Positions 45,924 to 54,060 of a stretch of DNA of 64,000 bases are shown one piece after another (position 1 is the first letter of the stretch; each line of letters starts with the position of its first letter). Position numbers and translations under genes: made by a program. The notes under the pieces were generated by a model. It made no database searches. It saw only the letters and a program-made list of their open reading frames with translations, and was not told the origin of the DNA. Source of the DNA: Salimicrobium album (GTDB taxonomy: Bacteria; Bacillota; Bacilli; Bacillales; Halobacillaceae); the NCBI RefSeq assembly GCF_900107115.1, contig NZ_FNOS01000003.1, positions 1 to 64,000 of the forward strand, read 5' to 3'.

Positions 45924-47437
45924 AGACGAACGGGCTTATGAAAGGTGCGGTTCTGTTATCCGCATCGATTCTTCTTTCAAAGATTCTCGGAAGCTTTTTC
46001 AGAATTCCGCTCCAGAATATCGCAGGAGATTCGGTACTCGGTATCTTTTCACTCGTCTATCCGGTATATATGGTAGCACTCACTCTGTCCGTAGCCGGTA
46101 TACCGCTAGCGCTGTCGAAACTGATTGCAGAACGGGACAGTCTCCCGGAAATCCTGAAAATACATAGAACAGCTAAATGGTTAGGCGCGCTCCTCGGAGT
46201 CAGCGCTTTTCTTATCGTTAACGTATTAGCTTCTCCGCTCGCCACAACTCTCGGCGGCCCTTCCACACTTCCTGCGATCCGGGCCGTGTCTTTCGCCCTG
46301 CTTTTCGCTCCTTCCATGGCGGTGTACAGGGGATATTTTCAAGGTAACGGTGATATGAAACCTACAGCTCTCTCCCAGGTGATGGAACAGACGGTGAGAG
46401 TTGCGGTGATTATAGGGGCAGCCTACATCTCCGTCCGCATGGGAATGGAAGCATCCACGACGGCCGGGTTCGTCATGACGAGTTCGACAGTGGGGGTCGC
46501 CGCTTCTTTCCTCTATCTCGTTTTCCGTTACTCAAAAGTACCGTCTGCGAGAAGGAAATTCACCGGAACCTATACTCTTGAAGATTTCCGGGTGTGGAGT
46601 AAATACATACTTAAAATTTCGCTCCCGATCGCTTTCGGTACCCTCACGGTGCCACTGCTTCAGTTCGTGGACGCCGTCACGATTCCGGCCGGCCTCCGGG
46701 CCGACTCGAACTACCTCTTCGGGCTGTACGGCCGGGGCTTATCGCTTATTCAGATTTCGACCGTTTTTGCGACAGCTGTCATCTATCCCCTTCTTCCAGC
46801 CATCTCGCACCGGCTCGTGACCGGTGATATGACCGGAGTGAAACAGGATATCCGTAACGCAGACAAGTGGAACCATCTGATTTCCTGGCCGGCAGCCGCC
46901 GGTTTTGTCGTACTGGCCCTGCCGCTGAACGTCGCCCTGTTCACCGATGCAGCCGGCACCTTAGTCATGGCCATTCTCGGAGCAAGCTCTGTGTTCATTT
47001 CCTTTTCCATTATTACGACAGGCATACTGCAGGGACTCGGGAAAGGGAAACAGGCAGCTGTGGTCATTTCAACAGCTGCCGTTTTGAAACTTGTTCTTAA
47101 CCTGCTCCTTGTTCCCGTGTTCGGACTCGCGGGTGCCGCTGTCATCAATATTCTTGTCTTTGCGCTTATTTATGCAGGAAATGCGCTGCTTGTTAAAAAA
47201 TCCGTTCAGCTGCGTCTGGTACCGGACCGATTTCTGCGGCTGCTTGGCAGTACTGTACTGGCCGTAGCTGCGATGGCCGTTCCCTTTCTGGTTTTCTCGC
47301 CCGGGGTCTGGGCGAGAGGAGAAGCTTTTCTTTTTTTACTCGTCGCCCTTGCAGCGGGTATTACAGTATATGCAGGCAGCTTACTAGCGTTGAGAGTAGT
47401 TTCTTTGCGGGAGCTAAAACTGCTCGTTAAACGGTGA
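45920..47437 (+). CDS. Polytopic flippase of the MurJ/SpoVB/Wzx superfamily
   Basis: A 505-residue membrane protein with about 14 membrane segments and the SpoVB-like N-terminus LKGAVLLSASILLSKILG-type sequence (LLSASILLSKILGSFFR). It is translationally coupled to tagA by a 4-base overlap, and that overlap fixes the ATG at 45920; an open frame extends further upstream but is only tagA in another frame. With csaB and tagA, the likely cargo is the lipid-linked, pyruvylated wall polymer unit, although SpoVB/MurJ relatives can also move lipid II. The start of the 52-bp repeat array lies about 50 bases after its stop. Confidence 0.85.
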   Translation: MKTNGLMKGAVLLSASILLSKILGSFFRIPLQNIAGDSVLGIFSLVYPVYMVALTLSVAGIPLALSKLIAERDSLPEILKIHRTAKWLGALLGVSAFLIVNVLASPLATTLGGPSTLPAIRAVSFALLFAPSMAVYRGYFQGNGDMKPTALSQVMEQTVRVAVIIGAAYISVRMGMEASTTAGFVMTSSTVGVAASFLYLVFRYSKVPSARRKFTGTYTLEDFRVWSKYILKISLPIAFGTLTVPLLQFVDAVTIPAGLRADSNYLFGLYGRGLSLIQISTVFATAVIYPLLPAISHRLVTGDMTGVKQDIRNADKWNHLISWPAAAGFVVLALPLNVALFTDAAGTLVMAILGASSVFISFSIITTGILQGLGKGKQAAVVISTAAVLKLVLNLLLVPVFGLAGAAVINILVFALIYAGNALLVKKSVQLRLVPDRFLRLLGSTVLAVAAMAVPFLVFSPGVWARGEAFLFLLVALAAGITVYAGSLLALRVVSLRELKLLVKR

Positions 47438-47488
47438 GACATCGGGGTTCTGTAGTTTGCGTGCCCTTCGGGGGCGTATCGTTGCGTT

Positions 47489-47612
47489 GAAGGTCACGAT
47501 TACGGGGGAATCGTGACTTTCGGAAACCTTTTTTCTTACTGAAGGTCACGATTACTGCCTAAACGTGACCTTCAGCCTCAGATTCTCCTTCTCAACGTAA
47601 CGATTCAGGTAC
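47489..47612. repeat. 52-bp repeat array 1 (three units)
   Basis: Unit cores start at 47490, 47542 and 47594, exactly 52 bases apart. The first two carry strong hairpins, GAAGGTCACGATT/AATCGTGACTTTC (47489-47521) and GAAGGTCACG/CGTGACCTTC (47541-47573). The third is degraded (AACGTAACGATTCAG). It lies between convergent genes. The T-run after the first hairpin could end transcription of the csaB operon. Confidence 0.85.
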
Positions 47613-47652
47613 AAAAAAGCCACGGAAAGCGTAAAAATCGCCTCCGTGGCTT
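47613..47652 (-). terminator. Terminator after UDP-glucose dehydrogenase
   Basis: On the minus strand AAGCCACGGA pairs with TCCGTGGCTT, followed by TTTTTT. The hairpin begins 4 bases after the stop codon. Confidence 0.88.
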
Positions 47653-47656
47653 AAAA

Positions 47657-48967
47657 TTACTTATTGTAAATAGTAGGACGTCCTATCGAGTGGTATTCAA
47701 GTCCCGTGTTTTCAATTTCTTTAAGTCCGTAGCAGTTGCGGCCGTCGAATACGACAGGGTTAGTGAGAGATTTCGCATAGTCCTCCGGAGAATACTCCTT
47801 GATTTCTTTCCAGTCCGTCATAATGACGGCGAAATCTTTACCATCGATGGCTTCTTCGACCGAATCCATGTAGTTGGTAGCTCCCGGCAGATATGTTCTC
47901 GCGTTCTCGCTCGCAATCGGGTCATAGGCATAGACCTCGGCTCCTGCATCAACGAGTTCCCGCACGACTTTGATCGACGGCGCGTCTCTCATGTCATCCG
48001 TGTTCGGTTTGAAGGCAAGGCCTAAAACGGCGATTCTTTTATTCTCAAGATCCGGGAATACTTTCTTGATCTTGTCCACAATGATACGCTGCTGTCCTTC
48101 GTTCGTAGCGATAACGCTATCCACGATAGTAAGATCATAATCCACGCTTTTGGCGATGGCACTGAGAGCGCTCGTATCTTTCGGGAAGCAGGAGCCGCCG
48201 TAGCCGACTCCCGCGTTCAGGAATTTGTCGCCGATACGCTTGTCCATGCCCATACCCTTCGCGACGCTTTCGACGTTTGCGCCGATCCGTTCACACAGAT
48301 TACTGAGCTGGTTGATGAAGCTGATCTTTGTCGCAAGGAAGGCGTTCGACGCGTACTTGATCATTTCGGCACTGCGCAGGTCAGTCATGATGATCGGAAC
48401 GCCGAACGGTTCGAATATGCTCTTCACTTTTTCAACGGCCTGCTCACTCTCGCCCCCGACGACGATACGGTCCCCGTTGAACGTGTCATAAATGGCGGAG
48501 CCTTCACGGAGAAATTCCGGATTGGAAATGACGTCGACGCTGTAAGAACCGTTATGATGTTTCTCGATTTCGCTCTTTACGTGTTCGTTCGTACCGACCG
48601 GCACCGTACTTTTCGTAACGACGATCATATCGTTCGTCATCGTTTCGGCGATGCTGCGGCAGGCGTTATTCAGGTAAACGAGCTCTGCGGAACCGTCATC
48701 GGCCTGCGGTGTGCCGACGGCGATAATGACGACGTCCCGGCCCTGCATAGCGGTCTCGTAACTGTCTGTGAAATCAAGACGGCCTGCATCGATATTCTTT
48801 TTCATCATATCCTCAAGACCCGGCTCATAAATAGGCGACTCTGAACGGTTCAGCCGCTCCACTTTCCTGGAGTCGATATCCAGGCAGGTAATTTCATGGC
48901 CGACTTCTGAAAGACATACCCCTGTGACAAGTCCTACATATCCTGTACCAATTACTGAAATTTTCAT
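47657..48967 (-). CDS. ugd: UDP-glucose 6-dehydrogenase (Ugd/TuaD)
   Basis: A 436-residue UDP-sugar dehydrogenase: Rossmann GTGYVGLVTGVCLSEVGH, catalytic C260 in GVGYGGSCFPKDTSAL, and a C-terminal UDP-binding domain with FKPNTDDMRDAPS. The FPKD motif is typical of UDP-glucose enzymes. It makes UDP-glucuronate from the GalU product encoded just upstream. The ATG at 48967 begins MKISVIGTGY and follows AGGTGAG; the longer open frame overlaps the intergenic spacer with galU. It is last in the minus-strand operon and has a strong terminator. Confidence 0.94.
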   Translation of the reverse strand: MKISVIGTGYVGLVTGVCLSEVGHEITCLDIDSRKVERLNRSESPIYEPGLEDMMKKNIDAGRLDFTDSYETAMQGRDVVIIAVGTPQADDGSAELVYLNNACRSIAETMTNDMIVVTKSTVPVGTNEHVKSEIEKHHNGSYSVDVISNPEFLREGSAIYDTFNGDRIVVGGESEQAVEKVKSIFEPFGVPIIMTDLRSAEMIKYASNAFLATKISFINQLSNLCERIGANVESVAKGMGMDKRIGDKFLNAGVGYGGSCFPKDTSALSAIAKSVDYDLTIVDSVIATNEGQQRIIVDKIKKVFPDLENKRIAVLGLAFKPNTDDMRDAPSIKVVRELVDAGAEVYAYDPIASENARTYLPGATNYMDSVEEAIDGKDFAVIMTDWKEIKEYSPEDYAKSLTNPVVFDGRNCYGLKEIENTGLEYHSIGRPTIYNK

Positions 48968-48983
48968 TGTCTCACCTGTTTCC

Positions 48984-49868
48984 TCACTTATATTTTTCCA
49001 GTTTATCCTCAAGAAGCTGCAGTATATCCTCTTTCAGATCGCTTCGGTTCAGTGCGAAATCTATCTGGGCATCGATGAACCCGAGTTTGTTTCCGATATC
49101 GAATCTTTCGCCCACGAAATTATAGGCAAGAACCTTCTGTGTATTCGTCAGCTTTTTGATGGCGTCCGTAAGCTGGATTTCATTGCCTGCTCCCGGTGGA
49201 AGTGTTTCAAGAATATCGAACACTTCCGGAGTAAGGATATACCGGCCCATAATCGCAAGGTTCGACGGAGCATCTTCAAGGGCAGGTTTCTCCACGAGGT
49301 CCTCGACTTCGACGTAGCCGTCCGACAGTTCTTCGTTATTCTTCGTCTTGATGATTCCGTAGCTTGAGACCTGGCTCTCCGGCACGTCCTGGACGCCGAC
49401 GACGGATGCTTCTTCCTTCTCGTACACATCCATCAGCTGACGCAGGCACGGGGTACCGTTTGCCTGCACGATATCGTCCCCTAGAAGAACAGCGAACGGT
49501 TCGTTGCCGATAAACCGGCTGGCGGTGGCGATGGCGTGACCGAGCCCTTTCTGTTCTTTCTGTCTTATGTAGTGGATGTTCGCAAGGTTGGAGATATCCT
49601 CCACTTCCTTGAGCAGTTCATATTTCTCTTTCTCCTCAAGCTTTTCTTCAAGCTCGTATGATTTGTCGAAGTGGTCCTCGATTGCCCGCTTGCCGCGGCC
49701 GGAGACGATAATGATGTCCTCGATGCCCGACTCCACTGCTTCTTCGACGATATACTGGATTGTCGGTTTATCTACGATCGGAAGCATTTCTTTCGGCTGG
49801 GCTTTTGTTGCAGGTAAAAAACGTGTACCGAGTCCCGCTGCCGGGATAATAGCTTTTTTCACTTTCAT
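48984..49868 (-). CDS. galU: UTP-glucose-1-phosphate uridylyltransferase (second copy)
   Basis: A 294-residue GalU/GtaB enzyme with [20 protein letters not shown] and AVLLGDDIV. It is clearly related to the copy at 28714-29601 but not identical. The second position, LAAG in the other copy, is PAAG here. It lies directly before ugd (16 bases from stop to start), forming a two-enzyme UDP-glucuronate module for the adjacent transferases. Confidence 0.93.
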   Translation of the reverse strand: MKVKKAIIPAAGLGTRFLPATKAQPKEMLPIVDKPTIQYIVEEAVESGIEDIIIVSGRGKRAIEDHFDKSYELEEKLEEKEKYELLKEVEDISNLANIHYIRQKEQKGLGHAIATASRFIGNEPFAVLLGDDIVQANGTPCLRQLMDVYEKEEASVVGVQDVPESQVSSYGIIKTKNNEELSDGYVEVEDLVEKPALEDAPSNLAIMGRYILTPEVFDILETLPPGAGNEIQLTDAIKKLTNTQKVLAYNFVGERFDIGNKLGFIDAQIDFALNRSDLKEDILQLLEDKLEKYK

Positions 49869-49905
49869 TTGACCTCCACCTTTCTATCCATTTCCTTCAA
49901 TTCTA

Positions 49906-50385
49906 TCATAATTTTTCTATATATGTTTTCAAGAGATTGATCATGCCGGCTTTTCCTGAGACGAAAGCCTCCGGTTCAAAGTCCCCGGACTGGGCGATCA
50001 CTTCCGCGAGGTCTTTCCCCGGAGCCCAGCTGAGAATGTGCCCCTGCTCCTCGAAGACGTTGACCAGCTCAAGCTGATGGTCGTCGTTATGCTCCCCGAA
50101 TTCCGCCAAACGGGCTACCGCGATAACCTTCTTTCCCTTTTTGAGGGCGGTCGTCACCGATCCGGTTCCTGCATGAGTAATGATCGGGTCCGCCTGATCG
50201 AAGAGCTTGTCCATCTCCTCATAGCTGACGAAAGGAGAAAAAGTCATATATTCGCTGCTGTAGGACGTATGACCGTTCTGTACGATGATCTCCTCGTCAA
50301 TGACCCCGTCGATCTTCAGCCTTTCCACTTCTTTCAGGAGTCGCGGAAAGGGGAGCTCATGCGTACCGAGAATTACGAAAATCAA
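49906..50385 (-). CDS. PssE/Alg13-like catalytic subunit of a two-part glycosyltransferase
   Basis: A 159-residue GT28 C-domain protein. It begins (M)IFVILGTHELPFPRLL and contains ITHAGTGSVTTALKKGKKVIAVARL, the nucleotide-sugar site of Alg13/MurG-type enzymes. The TTG at 50385 is chosen because it overlaps the TGA of the PssD gene and gives the usual ~160-residue length; the upstream ATG would add unrelated residues. PssE with PssD forms a glucuronosyltransferase in Rhizobium, and Cps14F/G is similar. Beside galU and ugd, UDP-GlcA is the likely donor (inference). Confidence 0.85.
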   Translation of the reverse strand: MIFVILGTHELPFPRLLKEVERLKIDGVIDEEIIVQNGHTSYSSEYMTFSPFVSYEEMDKLFDQADPIITHAGTGSVTTALKKGKKVIAVARLAEFGEHNDDHQLELVNVFEEQGHILSWAPGKDLAEVIAQSGDFEPEAFVSGKAGMINLLKTYIEKL

Positions 50386-50855
50386 TAGATCGACCCCCCG
50401 TTCACTGCTTTCGGGTAGACTTTCTTCATCGATTCCCACTGCACGACGAAAAGGTCGGCAATCGGATAGACGAGTCTGCCGGACAAGTTTGGTGACGTAG
50501 TCTTGGCGAAACTTTCAATGTAAATCACTTTCTTCCGGAAAAGCTTCGCTATGTAGCACATCGGCACCGCCGTGTGAGCTCCGGTCGTAATGACCACGTC
50601 CGGCCTTTCCCTCAGGAAAAGGAAAAAAGACTTTATGATGTTGAAGGAAAACTTGAAAATGTACCGCACCGGATAGTTCCTGCCCCCGTAAACGAGGAAG
50701 GAGACCGGGTGCTTCTTCTTCATTTGCTTCGTAATCGCCGATTTTTCGGTCACGATGTGGTAGTCATACTGGGAAAATAACGGCTCGAGCTGAAGGAGCT
50801 GTGTGAGATGTCCCCCGATTGAAGATATTAGCAGTAACTTTTTATCTTTAGCCAT
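50382..50855 (-). CDS. PssD/Alg14-like membrane subunit of a two-part glycosyltransferase
   Basis: A 157-residue Alg14-family protein with the N-terminal glycine loop LLISSIGGHLTQLLQLEPLF, a hydrophobic anchor near residues 66-80 (FKFSFNIIKSFFLF), VVITTGAHTAVPMCYIAKLF and the conserved VIYIESFAKTTSPNLSGRLVYPIADLFVVQWE region. Alg14-type subunits bind the lipid acceptor and recruit the catalytic subunit, encoded directly downstream with overlapping stop and start. Its ATG is at 50855, one base before the preceding gene's stop. Confidence 0.88.
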   Translation of the reverse strand: MAKDKKLLLISSIGGHLTQLLQLEPLFSQYDYHIVTEKSAITKQMKKKHPVSFLVYGGRNYPVRYIFKFSFNIIKSFFLFLRERPDVVITTGAHTAVPMCYIAKLFRKKVIYIESFAKTTSPNLSGRLVYPIADLFVVQWESMKKVYPKAVNGGSIY

Positions 50856-51953
50856 TCATTTCTCCCCCATCTTTTCGTACATCTGTCCCAGCTGACGTAC
50901 CACTACTTCTAAATCATGTTTCTGTGCCATCGTTTCTCCCTGCTCTGCGTACGTTTTTCTTAATTCCGGGTCGTTGATAAGCTTGTTCATGCTTTCAGCC
51001 AGTGCACGCTCGTTCTGCGGTTCCACAAGTTCGCCTCTCCCGTCTGCCAGCACATACTGCAGTCCACCGACGCGGGTACCCAGTACCGGGGTGTGGCAGG
51101 CCATCGCTTCGATAGCGACGAGGCCGAGTCCTTCCAAGTGGGACGGCAGGACGAACAGATCGGCGGCCGACATCCACTCGGCCAGTTTATTCTGATTGAC
51201 GGAAGGGTGGAAATGAATGCTGCTTCTGGACGATTCCGGAATAGCCGCTTTCACTTCGTTGTAAAAATCCGGTTCCTTCACTTCGCCGACGAGGTGAAGG
51301 TGAACGTTCCTGTTCTGCTTTTCCACTTCCCGAAAACCATTTACCAGCTCTTCGATGCCCTTCGCTTTAATTATATTGCCTACGTACAGGATATGAAAAC
51401 TGTTTTCCTCAAGCCCGAGCATTTTTTTGCTCACACTTTTATCCCGCGGGTAGAATTTGTTACGGTCCACTCCCATGCTGAGGACGGATATTTTCTCCGG
51501 ATCCCCGCCGAAATCGCTGATTATATCCTGACGCAGTCCCTCCCCGGCAGCGATGACCGCATCCGCATCCCTGAGAATCCGTTTCGTTTCTCCGGCAATC
51601 AGATTGTTTTTTCTTGCCATCCGGTCGATGTCCCCGCCGTGGGAGGTGACGATCATCCCTGCTCCGGATATTTTTTTGAAAATACGGGCGAGAAGACCGC
51701 TCGGGAATACGTAGTGGGCATGGATGACATCGTATTTTTTCCTGTTCTTAAGAAGCAGCCACGCAAACTTGCCGAGCCACTTCATATACTTCTGTATGAC
51801 AAATTTTTTCCCCATCCGCGGGTCACGGATGCCGAGTACGTCTATTTCAAACCCGCGACTGCGAAGTATTTCCACGTGATTCTTGACGAAGATACCGAAT
51901 GTTCTGCTTCGTTTTCCCGGATACATGTTGGAAATCACTAAGATTCTCTTCAT
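50856..51953 (-). CDS. Glycosyltransferase family 4 (TuaC-like)
   Basis: A 365-residue GT-B protein with MKRILVISNMYPGKRSRTFG at the start, HAHYVFPSGLLARIF and a donor site FVLPSHLEGLGLVAIEAMACHTPVLG carrying the EX7E pair. The N-terminal style and the neighbours (UDP-glucose dehydrogenase, polymerase) resemble the teichuronic acid enzyme TuaC. The ATG at 51953 follows GGAGCAG by about 7 bases; the in-frame ATG 14 codons upstream lacks this. Its sugar is unknown. Confidence 0.87.
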   Translation of the reverse strand: MKRILVISNMYPGKRSRTFGIFVKNHVEILRSRGFEIDVLGIRDPRMGKKFVIQKYMKWLGKFAWLLLKNRKKYDVIHAHYVFPSGLLARIFKKISGAGMIVTSHGGDIDRMARKNNLIAGETKRILRDADAVIAAGEGLRQDIISDFGGDPEKISVLSMGVDRNKFYPRDKSVSKKMLGLEENSFHILYVGNIIKAKGIEELVNGFREVEKQNRNVHLHLVGEVKEPDFYNEVKAAIPESSRSSIHFHPSVNQNKLAEWMSAADLFVLPSHLEGLGLVAIEAMACHTPVLGTRVGGLQYVLADGRGELVEPQNERALAESMNKLINDPELRKTYAEQGETMAQKHDLEVVVRQLGQMYEKMGEK

Positions 51954-51972
51954 AAAGAAGCTGCTCCTTTTT

Positions 51973-53370
51973 TTATCTGAAATGATAGCTTTCACGGCTA
52001 TTCTGTCTATATAGCTGATACGTTTCGAAGTTTAAATAGACGACTGCAAGGGCCAGGTAGAAACCGGAAGCCGGAGAAGACAATACGTGCCCGGCGGTGA
52101 AGGCAGCTCCGAGTCCGAGACCGACAGCCGTTCCTGTAAGCAGGAAGTACGGCGTGAACACTTTCCCTTTCGCTTTGACAATTAATACGACGGTCCTTCC
52201 GAGAAGGAACCAGATGGGAGCACTCAATAGAATAAAGCCTATAATTCCGAAGTTGAAGAACCAGTCAAAGAAGTCCATCTCCACAAGTTTCGGGTCTCCT
52301 TCGTAGTTCCCGCCGTATCCCATGCCGAGAAGCTTCTGGGTGATGCCCGCTTCTTTATAGTCCACCAGCTGCGCGTCAAAGAAGTCACCGCGACTGCTCA
52401 GTAATTGTTCCACTGATTGGGAAGTTTCTCCGGTACTGTTGTCCGCAGTCTCTCCCCCCTCTTCCGCTGAACCTCCGCCCGGGCTGTTTGCCGGGTCGTT
52501 GTCCTGCTGCGCTTCCTGCTCTTCTTCAATCTGACTTATCGTCAGATCCAGGTTATTCCCGATAGCCGTATAAGGAATAGCTATAACCGTCAGCAGAAGA
52601 AGGACGGGCAATACGACAACATTGTGCCATCCCTTCTTCTTCCACCACTGAATCAGCGCTGCCAGAATACCTACGGCGAGAAGTGCGAGTATGGAACCGA
52701 GGGCGACTTTTGTGCCGACGGTCAGAGCCGCATAAATAGTCAGACCCACCAGCGGAAGCTTCCAGAGGGACTCTTTCTCCCCGTCACGGACCATGTAGGC
52801 GAGCAGCATGAAACCGAAGCCCATGCCGATAATAATACTGATCTCATTACCGGAGAAGAACCATCCGGAGTGCCCTTCTTTTGCGAGATAACCATAACTC
52901 CTTTTTCCGGTGTCCGTTATGGACGCCACGACCATGACGATACTCACGACAGAGATGGCCCAGAATACGAGCTGTCTGATCAGAGCTTTCCACTTGATTC
53001 TTGAGTAAAGAGCTTCAATTACAAAGTAATAAATGACGATCATCATTACAACGTATGCTGTTTTTGTTAAATAAGTAATCTCCGCTACTATCGAGAACGG
53101 ATCTTTGAAAATATAGTTATTAATAAGATTCAAAGCAAAAAATGCGGCGGCTGCTCCAATGTACAGGAGAGCTATTTTCTTTCCTCTGGACGGCGCCGTC
53201 AGGAAAACGACGTAAAAAACACCCGCCACCATGGAAAGGACACGTACAGGTTCAGAAATAGGTAAATTCACGAAAGCTGTGAGATCCAGGAAAGGCTGCA
53301 GCAGAATGTACAGCAGGAAATATACCTCCAGCCCTTTTTTCAATTTGTTATTATCGCTGATCGCTTGCAT
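51973..53370 (-). CDS. O-antigen ligase/polymerase-like membrane protein (TuaE/Wzy type)
   Basis: A 465-residue protein with about 10-12 membrane spans. A large, very acidic, Gln/Glu/Ser-rich extracytoplasmic loop (~290-350, with EEEQEAQQDNDPANSPGG) precedes a late GMGYGGNYEGDP segment. The layout matches the Wzy_C/RfaL/TuaE group that joins repeat units outside the membrane. The loop is unusually acidic, which would suit a salt-rich exterior. TAGGAGG precedes the ATG. It is the first gene of the ugd-galU operon, with a ~200-base leader. Confidence 0.75.
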   Translation of the reverse strand: MQAISDNNKLKKGLEVYFLLYILLQPFLDLTAFVNLPISEPVRVLSMVAGVFYVVFLTAPSRGKKIALLYIGAAAAFFALNLINNYIFKDPFSIVAEITYLTKTAYVVMMIVIYYFVIEALYSRIKWKALIRQLVFWAISVVSIVMVVASITDTGKRSYGYLAKEGHSGWFFSGNEISIIIGMGFGFMLLAYMVRDGEKESLWKLPLVGLTIYAALTVGTKVALGSILALLAVGILAALIQWWKKKGWHNVVVLPVLLLLTVIAIPYTAIGNNLDLTISQIEEEQEAQQDNDPANSPGGGSAEEGGETADNSTGETSQSVEQLLSSRGDFFDAQLVDYKEAGITQKLLGMGYGGNYEGDPKLVEMDFFDWFFNFGIIGFILLSAPIWFLLGRTVVLIVKAKGKVFTPYFLLTGTAVGLGLGAAFTAGHVLSSPASGFYLALAVVYLNFETYQLYRQNSRESYHFR

Positions 53371-53802
53371 TTGATGAATCCTCCTAGGTATCTCTTCATA
53401 TCTATCACGGCTCCCTAAGATAACCTTTTCGGATATAAAGATATTTTATGTCTGTGATGATGATAACTTTTTTATGTAACAGCGGAAATCGCTGTATGTA
53501 CGCTGATGGATTTGCAATCTCCGCGCCTCTTTCTTGCGACCACCTCTTTCATCAGTCTTAAAAGTCGCACTGCAACATTATAACATTAATTCGCTTCGAT
53601 AAAGGGGGGCAATCTCGTTTCTTTTTTGAAAATAGTAAGGAAGTTATACGTTTCTATAATAAAAAGGATATTTCCGTGCTCCCTTCCCTCAAATCCGGCA
53701 GCAGAGGATTGTAGTATTTCCGGGGAAATAAAGATGCACACCGTTATTTATCTTCATCTATTCTACCGTACTATGAGAGTATGTACAAAGGTATACCGGA
53801 GA
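53371..53802 (-). promoter_or_regulatory. Promoter and long leader of the second polysaccharide operon
   Basis: On the minus strand a TATAAT (53577-53582) lies about 210 bases before the polymerase start. The -35 is weak. The leader between them includes a perfect hairpin ACAGCG/CGCTGT (53479-53495). I compared it by eye with c-di-GMP, lysine, SAM and ydaO-type riboswitch cores and saw no match. Upstream of 53600 no gene is supported on either strand. Confidence 0.4.
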
Positions 53803-53806
53803 AAAG

Positions 53807-54022
53807 AAGGCGGCCAGGAAATCGTGACGTTCAGATGCTTTTAGGAGGTGCGAAGGGCACGATTATTCAGTAATCGTTACCTTCGGGGACTTTTAACGGG
53901 CGTTAAGGGCACGATTATTCAGTAATCGTTACCTTCGGAGGCTTTCAAGAGGTGCGAAGGGCACGATTCGGACGGTTTCCTTACCTTCGGGCGGATGAAG
54001 GGCTTCTAAAGGGCACGAAAGA
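53807..54022. repeat. 52-bp repeat array 2 (four clear units plus a degraded one)
   Basis: AAGGGC cores start at 53853, 53905, 53957 and 54009, exactly 52 bases apart; a degraded half-unit precedes them at ~53818-53852. Units one and two contain the same ~33-base palindrome, with ACGATTA and TAATCGT arms around TTCAG and outer AAGG/CCTT pairing. The third has a diverged centre and the fourth is cut by the tctA terminator. The last two units and their surroundings closely match array 3 at 59.7 kb. Confidence 0.9.
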
Positions 54023-54028
54023 AACGAA

Positions 54029-54060
54029 AAAGGCCGCCTTCAAAAATGAGGCGGACCTTT
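54029..54060 (-). terminator. Terminator after tctA
   Basis: On the minus strand AGGTCCGCCT pairs with AGGCGGCCT around an AT-rich loop and is followed by TTTTTC. It starts within a few bases of the stop codon. Confidence 0.85.

Noticed and set aside
51093-51941. A 282-codon open frame on the plus strand
   Set aside because: It lies fully antisense to the TuaC-like glycosyltransferase, which has an operon context and motifs. No start signal supports the antisense frame.
53371-53600. A c-di-GMP, lysine or ydaO riboswitch in the polymerase leader
   Set aside because: Short stretches such as GAGGTGG look suggestive, but the conserved cores and helices of these classes are not present.
53807-54022. 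A CRISPR array
   Set aside because: The period is regular, but the whole 52-base unit is similar from copy to copy, so there are no unique spacers. Copies are also palindromic throughout, and no cas genes are near.
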